Positions 47,210 through 57,126 are shown, numbered from the stretch's first letter. The stretch: 64,000 nt of DNA from Natranaerofaba carboxydovora (GCF_022539405.1 NZ_CP054394.1:2903501-2967500); one strand, 5' to 3'. Translations and numbers: made by a program. The notes: generated by a model from the letters alone, not told the origin.

Positions 47210-47983
47210 TCATAAAATAGGACGTTTCTTGGGAATTCCTGGTTTTCTGGGATACTTTTGCGGAGCCCTATCTATTTTATTATAGACAGCATAATACCTA
47301 CTATCATCAATATTAAAATTATTTAACGAAACTCTTGACTTTATATTATCAATATAATATATTCTTTCAATAAACTTCCCACCCAGAATTAATTCTCTTC
47401 CATTATTACCTACATTATCATTTTCTTTTTTATTGCCATCTACACCATTTGACTTATTATTCTCCCAGGAAATTAAGTAACCACCTATCTTAACTAACGG
47501 TAAACATAATTCTAACAATACATTTGGCTCAGCTACTGCTCTACTAAGGCAAAGATCAAATTTCTCTCTATAATATTTATTTTTACCAATATTTTCTGCC
47601 CTATCTTCTATGACATTAATATTCTGTAACGATAATTCGCTTATAACTTTTCTTAAAAAGTTGGCTTTTTTCTTTCTAGATTCAATTAATGTCAAATTAA
47701 AGTTATTAAAAACTAAATGAATTGCAATTCCTGGAAATCCAGCACCTGTACCAACATCAACTACCTCTTTATTATTGAAATCAAAAAAATTAAGTACAGC
47801 TATAGAATCTATAAAATGTTTGATTAATATTTCATCATACTCAGTAATAGAAGTAATATTAAATTTTTCATTCCAATACAACATCATGTTTGTATATTCC
47901 TTTATGCTATCAATTATCCCGGTAACATTATCAATTCCTATTTGACTTAATAACTCTCTAACTACTCTATCGTTATCACTCAC
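47210..47983 (-). CDS. rsmG: 16S rRNA (guanine-527 N7)-methyltransferase RsmG
   Basis: SAM-dependent methyltransferase with [19 protein letters not shown] as the SAM-binding loop near residue 77 and [18 protein letters not shown] later. The C-terminus ends [13 protein letters not shown] as in the family. At 257 aa it is about 18 residues longer than usual because of an Asn/Asp/Lys-rich insert after ISWENNKS. The start is GTG. It overlaps mnmG by 8 bp. Confidence 0.96.
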   Translation of the reverse strand: MSDNDRVVRELLSQIGIDNVTGIIDSIKEYTNMMLYWNEKFNITSITEYDEILIKHFIDSIAVLNFFDFNNKEVVDVGTGAGFPGIAIHLVFNNFNLTLIESRKKKANFLRKVISELSLQNINVIEDRAENIGKNKYYREKFDLCLSRAVAEPNVLLELCLPLVKIGGYLISWENNKSNGVDGNKKENDNVGNNGRELILGGKFIERIYYIDNIKSRVSLNNFNIDDSRYYAVYNKIDRAPQKYPRKPGIPKKRPIL

Positions 47984-49871
47984 TATTAACCTTATCTCCT
48001 TTACTTCTTTGTTTTAAATATACTAACAATACAGATATATCCGATGGATCTACACCAGGTATCCTGCTTGCCTGTCCTACAGAACCTGGCTTAAAATCAT
48101 TCAACTTTTCTGTTCCTTCTTTAGATAAACCATTAATTTCTTTATAATCAATATCTAGTGGCAACTTTTTATTTTCTAATTTTTCAAATCTTGCCACCTG
48201 CTCTGTTTGTTTTGCTATATACCCTTCATATTTTAAATGAATTTCGACTGACTTTTTTATGTTCTTACTAAGACTGTTTTCATTATCTTCTAGCTGGGTA
48301 ATAATATCATAATTCAATTCGGGTCTTTTTATTAATTCTGCTAGACTTGTAGGTTCACTTATGGTAGAACTTCCATGTTCTGACAATATTTTATTTATTT
48401 CATCACTTGCCTTAACCCGGGTATTTTTTAATCTTTCCATTTCTTTATCAACTTGTTCTTTAAAATATAAAAATTTATTATACCTTTCTTCATCAATCAA
48501 TCCAACTTCCCTTCCCTTATCAATAAGTCTAAGTTCGGCATTATCCTGCCTTAACATCAACCTATATTCAGCCCTAGAAGTGAGCATTCTATAAGGTTCA
48601 TCAGTACCTCTAGTAACTAAATCATCAATTAAAACTCCAATATATCCTTCACTTCTTTTAATTATTAATTCTTCTCTTTCTAATACTTTTTGAGAAGCAT
48701 TAATGCCAGCTAATAAACCCTGGCCAGCAGCTTCTTCATAGCCACTAGTGCCATTAATTTGTCCCGCAAAATAAAGACTACTTATTTCTTTATGCTCTAA
48801 TGTGGGAAAAAGCTGTGTTGGAACTATACAATCATATTCAATTGCATATCCAGGTCTCATTATCTGAACATTTTCTAGGCCAGGAATAGTCTTTAACATT
48901 TCAACTTGAACATCCTCTGGTAAACTAGTAGAAACTCCCTGTACATAATATTCGTCAGTATTTACTCCTTCGGGTTCTAGAAAAACTTGATGTTTTGGTT
49001 TATCATAAAATCTTTCAATTTTATCTTCAATTGAAGGACAATATCTCGGACCAATAGCTTTTATTTCCCCAGCTTTTAATGGTGATCTATGCAAGTTATC
49101 ATATATAATTTGATGAGTTTTTTCATTTGTATAAGTTAACCAACATGAAAACTGATCTTCTATTTTCTTAAGTGTCGTATCAAAAGAAAAATATTCAACA
49201 TCCACATCTCCTGGTTGTTCAATCATCTTACTAAAATCTATAGTCTTACCAGAAACTCTTGGAGGTGTTCCTGTTTTAAATCTTCTTAATTCTATTCCAT
49301 TATTAATTAAATTTTGAGATAACTTATTTGCAGGAAGCTGCCCATTTGGGCCACTTTCATAACTAACATCACCTAAAAAAATCTTACCTTTTAAATAAGT
49401 TCCAGATGTTATAATAACCGCTTTAGAATAGTATTCAGCGCCACTTTCTGTAACTACACCTTTTACATTATTTCCTTTAACAATAAGGTTTTCAACAGTT
49501 GCCTGCTTTAATGTCAAATTTTCCTGAGTTTCAAGTATCCTTCTCATTCTTTCCTGATATCTATACTTATCAGCTTGTGCCCTTAATGCATGTACTGCTG
49601 GACCTTTTCTTGTATTTAACATTCTGAACTGGATTCCAGTTTCATCAATATTTCTTCCCATTTCACCCCCCAAGGCATCTACTTCTCTAACAATATGTCC
49701 TTTAGCGGGTCCCCCTATAGCAGGATTACAGGGCATAAGTGCTATCTGATCTATATTAATTGTTATCATTAAAGTAGAAAGGCCAATTCTAGCCGCTGAA
49801 AGTCCTGCCTCACATCCAGCATGGCCTGCTCCAATAACAATTACATCATAATCTCCTGCCTTAAAACTCAT
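47976..49871 (-). CDS. mnmG: tRNA uridine 5-carboxymethylaminomethyl modification enzyme MnmG
   Basis: FAD-binding subunit that with MnmE makes cmnm5U34 in tRNA. It has [19 protein letters not shown] at the N-terminus, [31 protein letters not shown] and the C-terminal [15 protein letters not shown]. At 631 aa it is full length. The ATG follows AAGGGGGCATGAAAA. It lies 16 bp after mnmE, the standard order. Confidence 0.98.
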   Translation of the reverse strand: MSFKAGDYDVIVIGAGHAGCEAGLSAARIGLSTLMITINIDQIALMPCNPAIGGPAKGHIVREVDALGGEMGRNIDETGIQFRMLNTRKGPAVHALRAQADKYRYQERMRRILETQENLTLKQATVENLIVKGNNVKGVVTESGAEYYSKAVIITSGTYLKGKIFLGDVSYESGPNGQLPANKLSQNLINNGIELRRFKTGTPPRVSGKTIDFSKMIEQPGDVDVEYFSFDTTLKKIEDQFSCWLTYTNEKTHQIIYDNLHRSPLKAGEIKAIGPRYCPSIEDKIERFYDKPKHQVFLEPEGVNTDEYYVQGVSTSLPEDVQVEMLKTIPGLENVQIMRPGYAIEYDCIVPTQLFPTLEHKEISSLYFAGQINGTSGYEEAAGQGLLAGINASQKVLEREELIIKRSEGYIGVLIDDLVTRGTDEPYRMLTSRAEYRLMLRQDNAELRLIDKGREVGLIDEERYNKFLYFKEQVDKEMERLKNTRVKASDEINKILSEHGSSTISEPTSLAELIKRPELNYDIITQLEDNENSLSKNIKKSVEIHLKYEGYIAKQTEQVARFEKLENKKLPLDIDYKEINGLSKEGTEKLNDFKPGSVGQASRIPGVDPSDISVLLVYLKQRSKGDKVNSE

Positions 49872-49887
49872 TTTTCATGCCCCCTTA

Positions 49888-51267
49888 TTACTTGCCAATA
49901 CAAAATCTACTAAATATCTCATCTATAACATTATCAGAGACAGTATCTCCAGAAATTTCACCTAAAGCTTCAAGAGCATTTTTTATATCTATACTTATAA
50001 GATCTTCACTTAGTAAATTTTGAAAAGCATTTAGAGCACTTTCCAAATCCTTTTCAACTTTTTTTAGAGAACTATACTGCCTAACATTAGTTATAACAAA
50101 ACTATCCTGCTGATATACTGTTCCTTCAAAAACCAATAAGTTAATCAAATCTTTTAATCTATCAATACCTGAGGCTTCAAGTGCTGAAATATTTAATATA
50201 TTGTTTTCACTAAAATATTCTCTTATTTTATCTATTTCTAATCTTGATTTCAAATCAGATTTATTTAATAATACAATAGCGGTCTTATTTTCACATAACT
50301 TTAATATATCATAATCTTCACTAGATAATGGCCTAGACTTATCTAAAACAATCAAAATTAAATCAGCTTTTTCAACTAAAGATTTAGTTTTATTAACACC
50401 TATTTTTTCTACTTTATCTTCTGTCTGTCTTATGCCTGCGGTATCTACTATCTTTAATGGTATACCATCCAAGTTTATAACTTCTTCAATTGTATCTCTT
50501 GTAGTTCCTGGTACTTCGGTAACAATAGCTCTGTCTTCTCCAAGTAAAATATTTAAAAGGGATGATTTTCCAACATTTGGTTTTCCAACTATTATAGTAT
50601 TTATCCCTTCTTTAATTATCCTACCTTTATCATAGCTTGATATTAATCTCTTTATTTCCTCCAGGTTTGATTGGACTATCTGCATCAATTCATCTTGACT
50701 CAAAACTTCAATATCTTCATCAGGAAAGTCAATTTTTGCTTCTAAATTTGCCATAATTGTCATCAAATCATCTCTAAGATTTTCTACTTTTTCTTTTAAT
50801 GAACCCCTTAATTGCTGCAGTGCAACATCCTTCAAGAGATTAGTTTTAGATGTTATTAAATCTATTACACCTTCAGCCTGAGACAAATCTAACCTACCAT
50901 TTAAAAAAGCTCTTTTTGTAAACTCTCCAGGTTCAGCTGGCCTTGCTCCATGGGAGTAAATTAATTCTAGTGTTTCTTTAACAGGAATTATCCCCCCATG
51001 GCAATTGATTTCCACCACATCTTCTCTTGTATATGTATAAGGTGCTTTCATAAAAACTATTAGAACTTCATCTATAACTTTGTCATTAGAAAAATCTTTT
51101 ATATATCCATGGTATAAATAGCGATCTTTAATCTCATCAATATTTCTTCTACTACTTAAAAATATTTCCCTGGCAATATCAAAGCTTTTATAACCACTGA
51201 TCCTAATTATACCAATGCCTCCCTCTCCTGGTGGAGTAGCAAGAGCTGCTATCGTTTCTTCAGCCAA
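49888..51267 (-). CDS. mnmE: tRNA modification GTPase MnmE
   Basis: GTPase partner of MnmG. The N-terminal formyl-THF-binding domain starts ETIAALATPPGEGGIGIIRI. The inserted G domain has P-loop VGKPNVGKSSLLN near residue 227 and DTAGIR. The C-terminal motif FCIGK carries the functional cysteine. It has 459 residues from TTG 51267, chosen because GAGGTG lies 6 nt upstream. It is preceded by a terminator after jag, so it may have its own promoter. Confidence 0.98.
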   Translation of the reverse strand: MAEETIAALATPPGEGGIGIIRISGYKSFDIAREIFLSSRRNIDEIKDRYLYHGYIKDFSNDKVIDEVLIVFMKAPYTYTREDVVEINCHGGIIPVKETLELIYSHGARPAEPGEFTKRAFLNGRLDLSQAEGVIDLITSKTNLLKDVALQQLRGSLKEKVENLRDDLMTIMANLEAKIDFPDEDIEVLSQDELMQIVQSNLEEIKRLISSYDKGRIIKEGINTIIVGKPNVGKSSLLNILLGEDRAIVTEVPGTTRDTIEEVINLDGIPLKIVDTAGIRQTEDKVEKIGVNKTKSLVEKADLILIVLDKSRPLSSEDYDILKLCENKTAIVLLNKSDLKSRLEIDKIREYFSENNILNISALEASGIDRLKDLINLLVFEGTVYQQDSFVITNVRQYSSLKKVEKDLESALNAFQNLLSEDLISIDIKNALEALGEISGDTVSDNVIDEIFSRFCIGK

Positions 51268-51298
51268 AAGTAACACCTCGCTATAAGGCTAATAGTTT

Positions 51299-51331
51299 AA
51301 ATAACCGCCCAAGTAATTTAGGCGGTTATTT
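51299..51331 (-). terminator. Terminator overlapping the jag stop codon
   Basis: A perfect 11-bp stem AAATAACCGCC/GGCGGTTATTT with an 11-nt loop. The jag TAA (51328-51326) lies inside the stem. T-rich sequence follows on the minus strand. Confidence 0.85.
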
Positions 51332-51949
51332 TTTCGTATCTATTACCACTTTTCTATTAGGCTCTTCACCTTCACTATATGTCTTTATATCGGGATATTC
51401 TTGTAATCGAGTATGAATTATTTTTCTCTCATAACGATTCATTGGTTCAAGCTTAACTTTTCTCTTTTTAGTTTTCACCTTTTTAGCTAAGTTTTCAGCT
51501 AATTGTTCTAATGTTTTCTTTCTTTTTTCTCTGTAACTGGCAGCATCTAATACAACTCTTGAGTTATTCCCGCACTTTCTTTTCACATAAATGTTTGTTA
51601 AATATTGAATACTATCTAGTGTTTGACCTCTTTTACCTATTAAAATTCCTATGTTTTCACCTTTCAATTCAAAATTTACTAAATTACTATCCTTTTCTTT
51701 TACTTCTATCTCGACAGGAACATCCATTTTTGTAAAGAGTTCAAACAAAAACTCCCTACCGATCACATCTGGATCGGGTTTTCTCCTAATCTCCACAACC
51801 GCAGGTTTAGAACCAATCATACCCAAAAAACCACTTTTTGCTTCACTTATAACTTCTACCTCGACATCTTCAATGCTAGCACCTAATTGCTTTAATCCAG
51901 CCTCAATAGCTTCCTCTTTCGTCTTACCAGTTCCTTTTGCATAATTCAT
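51326..51949 (-). CDS. jag: RNA-binding protein Jag/KhpB
   Basis: A 207-residue protein with an N-terminal Jag domain (AKGTGKTKEEAIEAGLKQLG), a KH domain with GILIGKRGQTLDSIQYL and a C-terminal R3H domain (LEPMNRYERKIIHTRLQEY). In streptococci KhpB binds RNA and affects cell elongation. It overlaps the yidC stop by 4 bp (ATGA), suggesting coupling. Its own stop is in a terminator stem. Confidence 0.97.
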   Translation of the reverse strand: MNYAKGTGKTKEEAIEAGLKQLGASIEDVEVEVISEAKSGFLGMIGSKPAVVEIRRKPDPDVIGREFLFELFTKMDVPVEIEVKEKDSNLVNFELKGENIGILIGKRGQTLDSIQYLTNIYVKRKCGNNSRVVLDAASYREKRKKTLEQLAENLAKKVKTKKRKVKLEPMNRYERKIIHTRLQEYPDIKTYSEGEEPNRKVVIDTKK

Positions 51950-52638
51950 TTTTGTTTTACCTCCTCTGCCTCCTCTTCGTCTCCACTAAATTTTTCCATT
52001 GCCACATGCATTAACATAGAAAATACATTACCTACAACAAAATATAGAGGTAATCCAGCGGGTAAACCTGCACTAATAACGACTAGCATTATAGGCATTA
52101 TATACATCATGGAGGCCATAGGATTACCTGAAGATGACGATGATTTAGAAGCCATTGTAAACTTTTGATGTAACCAGGTAGTTGCACCAGCTAAAACAGG
52201 TAAAATATAGATTGGATCAGGTAAGTTAAGATTCAAAAATTCCATTCCTTGGAATAAATAAGGATTATAATCCGTCACAAAATCAGCCATTCTATCTTGA
52301 TGTAGCGTTCTAAAAAATGCAAGTAAAACAGGCATCTGTATTATAAGAGGAAAACAGCCAGCCATAGGATTCACATTATTTTTCTGCCACAACTCCATAG
52401 TTTTCTTATTTAGAGTTTCTTTATCATCTTTATATTTTTCCTGAATTTTCTTAAGCTCTGGCTGTAAACTCTGCATTTTTTTTGTGGATTTCATTTGCTT
52501 AGCCATTAGAGGAAAAGTAATTAACCGCACGATTATAGTTAATATTATTATTGCAAGTCCATAATTTCCGGTTACATTATAAAAATATGCTAGTATTTCA
52601 GCAAAAATATCGATTATACCTTGGAACCAGTCAAACAT
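51946..52638 (-). CDS. yidC: Membrane protein insertase YidC
   Basis: A 230-residue Oxa1/YidC/Alb3 insertase with about five membrane segments. Conserved regions are IIILTIIVRLITFPLMAKQM, with the functional Arg in the membrane groove, and NPMAGCFPLIIQMPVLLAFF. It lacks the N-terminal lipoprotein signal of Bacillus SpoIIIJ, and a highly acidic tail ends it. The ATG follows AAAGGAGGCAAATT. It lies 15 bp after yidD. Confidence 0.97.
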   Translation of the reverse strand: MFDWFQGIIDIFAEILAYFYNVTGNYGLAIIILTIIVRLITFPLMAKQMKSTKKMQSLQPELKKIQEKYKDDKETLNKKTMELWQKNNVNPMAGCFPLIIQMPVLLAFFRTLHQDRMADFVTDYNPYLFQGMEFLNLNLPDPIYILPVLAGATTWLHQKFTMASKSSSSSGNPMASMMYIMPIMLVVISAGLPAGLPLYFVVGNVFSMLMHVAMEKFSGDEEEAEEVKQK

Positions 52639-52653
52639 AATTTGCCTCCTTTA

Positions 52654-52866
52654 TTATTCTACAGGATCATATCCCCCTGAAAAAAAGGGGTTACATTTTA
52701 ATATTCTTTTAAGAGATAAAAAACAACCCTTCAATACCCCATATTTAATAACTGCTTCCATAGCATATGATGAACATGAAGGATAAAATCTACATGTATT
52801 AGGAAATAAAGGCGAAACACAGGATTTATAAAATCTAATTAATAAAATAAAAAAAAACTTTATCAA
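52654..52866 (-). CDS. yidD: Membrane protein insertion efficiency factor YidD
   Basis: A 70-residue protein with the YidD core [20 protein letters not shown], including its three cysteines, and an amphipathic N-terminal helix. It assists YidC-mediated insertion. The start is TTG behind a GGAG/AGG site. It lies between rnpA and yidC as usual. Confidence 0.97.
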   Translation of the reverse strand: MIKFFFILLIRFYKSCVSPLFPNTCRFYPSCSSYAMEAVIKYGVLKGCFLSLKRILKCNPFFSGGYDPVE

Positions 52867-52937
52867 CCTAATATTCTCCTTTTTATTAAAACTTTGAACT
52901 GTATTAAATATGCCTTAATCTACACTAAACTCACTTT

Positions 52938-53294
52938 TTAATTAAAATTTCTATTAGTATTTAATTTAGCTTTCTTTATAAGCTTATTAAATTCTTTACA
53001 AGCTGTTTTATAATCCAAATTATAAGCTCTATGTCTAACAATAAAAACTAAATCGAAACCGCTTTTTAAATATATTTCGTCTTTTCTGTATACTTCTTTT
53101 AACAAACGCCTAATCCTGTTTCTAACTACACTTTTTCCAACTTTTTTACTAATTATTATTCCAAGTCTATTATAATTTTTTTCATTCTTTTTTACATACA
53201 AAACAAGATTTTTTGTGACATAAGATTTTCCATTGTTTAATACATCTCTAAATTCTTTACTATTTTTTAGTGTAGTTATTTTTGTACTTTTCAT
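52938..53294 (-). CDS. rnpA: Ribonuclease P protein component
   Basis: A 118-residue basic protein that binds RNase P RNA. The RNR motif region is GKSVVRNRIRRLLKEVYR. ATG 53294 lies 5 nt after AGGTGA; the frame is open three codons further upstream to a GTG inside the AGGTG. It follows rpmH by 128 bp, with a weak hairpin in between. Asn- and Lys-rich ends are consistent with the low GC of the genome. Confidence 0.97.
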   Translation of the reverse strand: MKSTKITTLKNSKEFRDVLNNGKSYVTKNLVLYVKKNEKNYNRLGIIISKKVGKSVVRNRIRRLLKEVYRKDEIYLKSGFDLVFIVRHRAYNLDYKTACKEFNKLIKKAKLNTNRNFN

Positions 53295-53394
53295 TAAATT
53301 CACCTAATTTTATGCGTAATAACATATAATTAAAATACATATATAAATTTGTTATGTAATATCTAATATGTATAAATATCTATAAAACAGGTAA

Positions 53395-53416
53395 AAGGCC
53401 ACAAGATAGCGGCCTT
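53395..53416 (-). terminator. Weak hairpin after rpmH
   Basis: AAGGCC/GGCCTT with a 10-nt loop followed by TTTT on the minus strand. The stem is short, so it may reduce rather than stop read-through from the abundant rpmH message into rnpA. Confidence 0.5.
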
Positions 53417-53422
53417 ATTGTC

Positions 53423-53557
53423 TTAGACGCTTAACTTTTTTCTTCCTTTTCTTCTTCTGTTCTTTAATACTTTCCTACCTGTACTAGTTTTCATTCTACT
53501 TCTAAATCCATGAACTCTTTTTCTCTTTTTAACTTTAGGCTGATAAGTCCGCTTCAT
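53423..53557 (-). CDS. rpmH: 50S ribosomal protein L34
   Basis: A 44-residue basic ribosomal protein starting [20 protein letters not shown] and ending [11 protein letters not shown]. The length and sequence are typical. The ATG lies 8 nt after GGAGG. It is the first gene to the left of the origin, driven by the promoter at 53613-53641. Confidence 0.98.
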   Translation of the reverse strand: MKRTYQPKVKKRKRVHGFRSRMKTSTGRKVLKNRRRKGRKKLSV

Positions 53558-53612
53558 TTAATTGCACCTCCAATATTACTCAGAAAATTATTACAGTGAA
53601 TATGCTATAACA

Positions 53613-53641
53613 ATTATAGCCTATATATATATACCGGTCAA
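53613..53641 (-). promoter_or_regulatory. Strong rpmH promoter
   Basis: TTGACC (53641-53636), a 17-bp spacer and a perfect TATAAT (53618-53613) on the minus strand, 56 bp before the rpmH ATG. A 7-bp inverted repeat GCTATAA-CAA-TTATAGC (53604-53620) covers the -10. Confidence 0.85.
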
Positions 53642-53680
53642 GAAAACTCAAGAAAACAAAAACTTAATTAATAGATTTTT

Positions 53681-53868
53681 TGTGGACAATCGGACCTATT
53701 TTGTGGATATTACTAAACTATATATTGCTTAGTATATTATATTTTGTTATTATTTACTACACAAGCCTAAGTTATCCCCAACTTTATCCACATCATGTTG
53801 ATAACCTTGTGCAAAACATTGTTTAAACCATGTTAATTTCTTCTGAATACCTTGACCCATGTGGATTT
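53681..53868. other. oriC part 1: DnaA-box cluster upstream of dnaA
   Basis: The 371-bp rpmH-dnaA gap holds several DnaA boxes. There is TTATCCACA at 53784-53792 and TTATCCCCA at 53772-53780. Reverse-oriented boxes are TGTGGACAA (53681), TGTGGATAT (53702), TGTTGATAA (53796) and TGTGGATTT (53860). An A/T-rich stretch lies at 53711-53760. A possible dnaA promoter (TTGACC at 53852, TAATTA after 16 bp) spans the last box, which suggests autoregulation. Confidence 0.85.
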
Positions 53869-53928
53869 TTTGTTAATTATTTAATTATACCTCTCTATTT
53901 TGCTAATAAAACCGGAGGAGGATTTTTT

Positions 53929-55299
53929 ATGGATAAAAATTTAGATAAAGATACTGTTTGGCAAGAGACCCTAGAAGATATGAAAACTAAATTAAGAGAA
54001 CCTAGCTTTGAAACCTGGTTAAAGCCTACTGAACCAGTTAATATAGATGATAATAAAATTACAATTAATGCTCCTAATGATTTCACAAAGGATTGGCTCG
54101 AAACTAGATATGTAGATTCTATAAAAGATTCTTTAAAAAAAGTAACTAATAAAGAATTAAAAGTTAAATTTATCCTTCCAGGTGAAGAAACAATAGATTC
54201 TGAAGAAAATTCAAAAACTGAAGAAGAAAATTCTAATAATAACGTAGTTATCAGTAATCAACATAATACCTGGCTAAATCCAAAATATACATTTGACAGT
54301 TTTGTAATAGGTAATGCCAACAGGTTTGCTCACGCTGCTTCATTAGCTGTAGCTGAAGCACCTGCCAAAGCATATAATCCTTTATTTATTTATGGCGGAG
54401 TAGGCCTTGGAAAAACGCATTTAATGCATGCTATAGGTCATTATGTACTAGAACATATGTCAGAGTTAAGAGTTGTATACATATCTTCTGAAAAATTTAC
54501 AAATGAATTTATCAATGCTATTAGAGACAACAAAACCACCCAGTTTAGAAGTAAATACAGAAACATTGATATATTATTAGTTGATGATATACAATTTTTA
54601 GCTGGAAAGGAACAAACACAAGAAGAATTTTTCCACACTTTTAATTCCCTTCATGAAAATAACAAACAGATTATCATTTCAAGTGATAGACCACCTAAAG
54701 AAATTCCTACATTAGAAGATAGGCTTCGTTCTAGATTTGAATGGGGACTAATAACAGATATACAAGCCCCTGATTTAGAAACTAGGATAGCTATCTTAAG
54801 AAAAAAAGCCCATTTAGAGAAATTAGAACTTCCAAATGATGTTATTGTTTATATTGCAAATCAAATAGATACGAATATTAGAGAATTAGAAGGTGGGTTA
54901 ATTAGAGTAATTGCATATTCCTCTCTAGCCAATAAAAAAATTACTACAGAAACTGCTAAAGAAGCACTCAAAGATATTTTGCCTAACAAACAACAACCGA
55001 AGCAAATAACAACAGAAAACATTCAAAAGACTGTAGCGCATTATTTTGGATTAAAAGTCGATGACCTAAAAGCTAAAAAAAGAACCAGAACTGTAGCTTT
55101 TCCAAGGCAGATAGCAATGTATCTTGCCAGAGAGTTAACTGAAAATTCTCTTCCTAAAATAGGAGAAGACTTTGGAGGAAGAGATCATACAACCGTGATG
55201 CATGCTCATGAAAAAATTTCAAGGGATTTAGAAAAAGATAATCGCTTAGATCAGACCATCAAGGAAGTTAAAGATTTACTACAAAAAGAAGACATATAG
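53929..55299 (+). CDS. dnaA: Chromosomal replication initiator DnaA
   Basis: Initiator ATPase of 456 residues. Domain I begins [21 protein letters not shown] short linker leads to the AAA+ domain with Walker [15 protein letters not shown] near residue 160 and Walker [11 protein letters not shown]. The C-terminal helix-turn-helix has the signature [15 protein letters not shown]. The ATG at 53929 follows GGAGGAGG; the frame is open 33 codons further upstream, through the DnaA boxes, and that extension is rejected. It is flanked by two DnaA-box regions. Confidence 0.99.
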   Translation: MDKNLDKDTVWQETLEDMKTKLREPSFETWLKPTEPVNIDDNKITINAPNDFTKDWLETRYVDSIKDSLKKVTNKELKVKFILPGEETIDSEENSKTEEENSNNNVVISNQHNTWLNPKYTFDSFVIGNANRFAHAASLAVAEAPAKAYNPLFIYGGVGLGKTHLMHAIGHYVLEHMSELRVVYISSEKFTNEFINAIRDNKTTQFRSKYRNIDILLVDDIQFLAGKEQTQEEFFHTFNSLHENNKQIIISSDRPPKEIPTLEDRLRSRFEWGLITDIQAPDLETRIAILRKKAHLEKLELPNDVIVYIANQIDTNIRELEGGLIRVIAYSSLANKKITTETAKEALKDILPNKQQPKQITTENIQKTVAHYFGLKVDDLKAKKRTRTVAFPRQIAMYLARELTENSLPKIGEDFGGRDHTTVMHAHEKISRDLEKDNRLDQTIKEVKDLLQKEDI

Positions 55300-55401
55300 C
55301 AATATATAACACATAAATAACCAATAATCGATGCTGATATTTTTAAAAATTTTACTTGTGGAATTTTATCTTATTAACATGTGCTTTTCTTGTGTTTACA
55401 T

Positions 55402-55500
55402 TTTGGATAAGTCGCAATTAGAAGTAAAGGTAGTTAATATGTGGACAAGTTATAACATTTAATAAACATTTTCTCCACATCTTCCCCCCTATTTATGCTT
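55402..55500. other. oriC part 2: DnaA boxes and candidate unwinding region in the dnaA-dnaN gap
   Basis: The 316-bp gap contains TTTGGATAA (55402), TGTGGACAA (55440) and TTCTCCACA (55471), all near DnaA-box consensus. The last is followed by a C6 tract (55484-55489) and then strongly A/T-rich DNA. The order box, GC cluster, A/T-rich tract resembles the Bacillus basal unwinding system. Clear DnaA-trio repeats are not obvious. Confidence 0.65.
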
Positions 55501-55615
55501 AATTTTTTTAGACTTATAAACAAATTAACAAGCCTTATTACTGCTTTTACTGTTTTTATTTAATTATTATAAATATAGACCTAATAAACAAAAGAATTAA
55601 AAAGGAGTGTATAAA

Positions 55616-56728
55616 ATGACAATTACTTGTAATAAATCTGATTTACTTGAAGGTTTACTTATTACTGAAAGGGGGACTACTTCAAAAACCACAATTCCAC
55701 ATTTAGATGGGTTTTTAATTCATTTAGAAAATGAAAAATTAATAATAAATACTTATGATTTAGAAATGGGTATTGAATATAAATTAAAGATAAATAATAA
55801 AGATGAAATTGTTGAATCTATTGTGCTGCCTTCTAAGTTCATTGATATAATAAGAAAATTGCCGGAAGAACAAATCGAACTTGCAATTGATAATGATAAC
55901 TTTTCAGTAGATATAAAAAGTGGTAAAGCTCATTTTGAGGTAAAAGGTTTAGATCCTAATGAATATCCAAGTCTACCTGAAATAAGCAGCGAAAAAACAT
56001 TTTCAATCCCTCAAAATATATTAAAAGAGATGATCAATCAAACTAGTTTTGCTGTAAGTAAAGATGAAACCAAACCAGCTTTTACAGGTATTTTACTAAG
56101 ATTTGAAGAAGAAAAGTTAGATATGATTGCAACTGATAGTTTTAGACTTGCCTGGAAAGAAGGAAAAATTATAAACGATAATGAAATAGAAGGTGAGTAC
56201 ATTGTTCCTTTTAAAGCATTAACTCAAATATCAAGGATAATTGACGATGATGAGAGCCATATAAAACTCTTTATAAGTGACAACTATATAATTTGTGAGA
56301 AAGAGGATGTTAAATTATTCAGTAAATTAATTGATGAGAAGTTTCCAAATTTAGAGCAGGTAATTCCTAAAAATTATTTAACTCTAACTTCTATTGATAA
56401 GAAGGAACTACTTAGTGCTATGGAAAGGGCATCTTTATTAGCAAGTGATGGAGCAAATAATATAATAAAACTTAATGTCGAAGAAGAAAAATTGACAATA
56501 ACTTCAAACTCACCTCATACGGGAAAACTAGAAGAAGAATTAAAAATCAATAAAGAAGGGGATAATTTAAATATTGCTTTAAATGCAAAGTTTATGATTG
56601 ATGTATTAAAAACATTAGAACAAGATAGTGTAAATCTAGAATTTTCTGGGGCATATAGCCCTCTAATGTTAAAGACAAAAGAAGAATTATCTTACTGGCA
56701 TTTGATTTTGCCTGTTAGGGCACTTTAA
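55616..56728 (+). CDS. dnaN: DNA polymerase III beta subunit (sliding clamp)
   Basis: A 370-residue clamp with three similar domains. It starts MTITCNKSDLLEGL and ends in HLILPVRAL, the typical C-terminal region that contacts clamp loader and polymerase. ATG 55616 lies 8 nt after AAAGGAG; the GTG three codons upstream overlaps that site. It is the second gene of the rightward dnaA cluster. Its stop codon is followed 11 bp later by a long hairpin. Confidence 0.97.
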   Translation: MTITCNKSDLLEGLLITERGTTSKTTIPHLDGFLIHLENEKLIINTYDLEMGIEYKLKINNKDEIVESIVLPSKFIDIIRKLPEEQIELAIDNDNFSVDIKSGKAHFEVKGLDPNEYPSLPEISSEKTFSIPQNILKEMINQTSFAVSKDETKPAFTGILLRFEEEKLDMIATDSFRLAWKEGKIINDNEIEGEYIVPFKALTQISRIIDDDESHIKLFISDNYIICEKEDVKLFSKLIDEKFPNLEQVIPKNYLTLTSIDKKELLSAMERASLLASDGANNIIKLNVEEEKLTITSNSPHTGKLEEELKINKEGDNLNIALNAKFMIDVLKTLEQDSVNLEFSGAYSPLMLKTKEELSYWHLILPVRAL

Positions 56729-56738
56729 GTATTTAAAT

Positions 56739-56824
56739 AGTTTGTCAGCATACAAAGTTTGATAGGATTTGTCTAAATTCATGATTCATTCGAATCAAAA
56801 CTCCTTATAGTATGCTGACAAACT
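56739..56824. repeat. Long inverted repeat between dnaN and the S4-domain gene
   Basis: A perfect 15-bp inverted repeat, AGTTTGTCAGCATAC at 56739-56753 and its complement at 56810-56824, encloses 56 bp. An inner AGTTTGAT/ATCAAAACT pairing has one bulge. It differs in sequence from the other palindromic family. It lacks a terminal T tract. Confidence 0.7.
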
Positions 56825-56885
56825 GTAGATTCCTCTTTTTGTAGTATGGTGGAACTAAAATAACTTGCTAGATAATTAGGGGTTG

Positions 56886-57122
56886 ATGGTAATTAAAGAA
56901 ATTAAAATTTCAGAAGAATATATAACACTTGGCCAGTTACTAAAACTAATAAATGTAGTTGCTACAGGTGGAGAAGTAAAATTTTTTTTGAAAGAAAATG
57001 ATGTATACATCAATGGCAAAAAATGTGATAAAAGGGGCAGAAAAATTTACCCTGGAGATTTAATAGAGTTAGAAGATGAAAATATTTCGGCTGAGATTAA
57101 AACAGTTAAAATAACTAATTGA
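56886..57122 (+). CDS. yaaA: S4 domain RNA-binding protein (YaaA/RlbA-like)
   Basis: A 78-residue S4-domain protein with ITLGQLLKLINVVATGGEVK and VYINGKKCDKRGRKIYPGD. It lies between dnaN and recF, as in Bacillus, where it is thought to aid ribosome assembly. Start choice is between TTG 56883 and ATG 56886 because the AGGGG site is very close to both. A repeat element follows its stop codon by 4 bp. Confidence 0.93.
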   Translation: MVIKEIKISEEYITLGQLLKLINVVATGGEVKFFLKENDVYINGKKCDKRGRKIYPGDLIELEDENISAEIKTVKITN

Positions 57123-57126
57123 AAAA

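Noticed and set aside
53830..53928. N-terminal extension of DnaA
   Set aside because: The frame is open from an upstream ATG, but it runs through a DnaA box and lacks a ribosome-binding site. The ATG at 53929 has GGAGGAGG and matches the family N-terminus.
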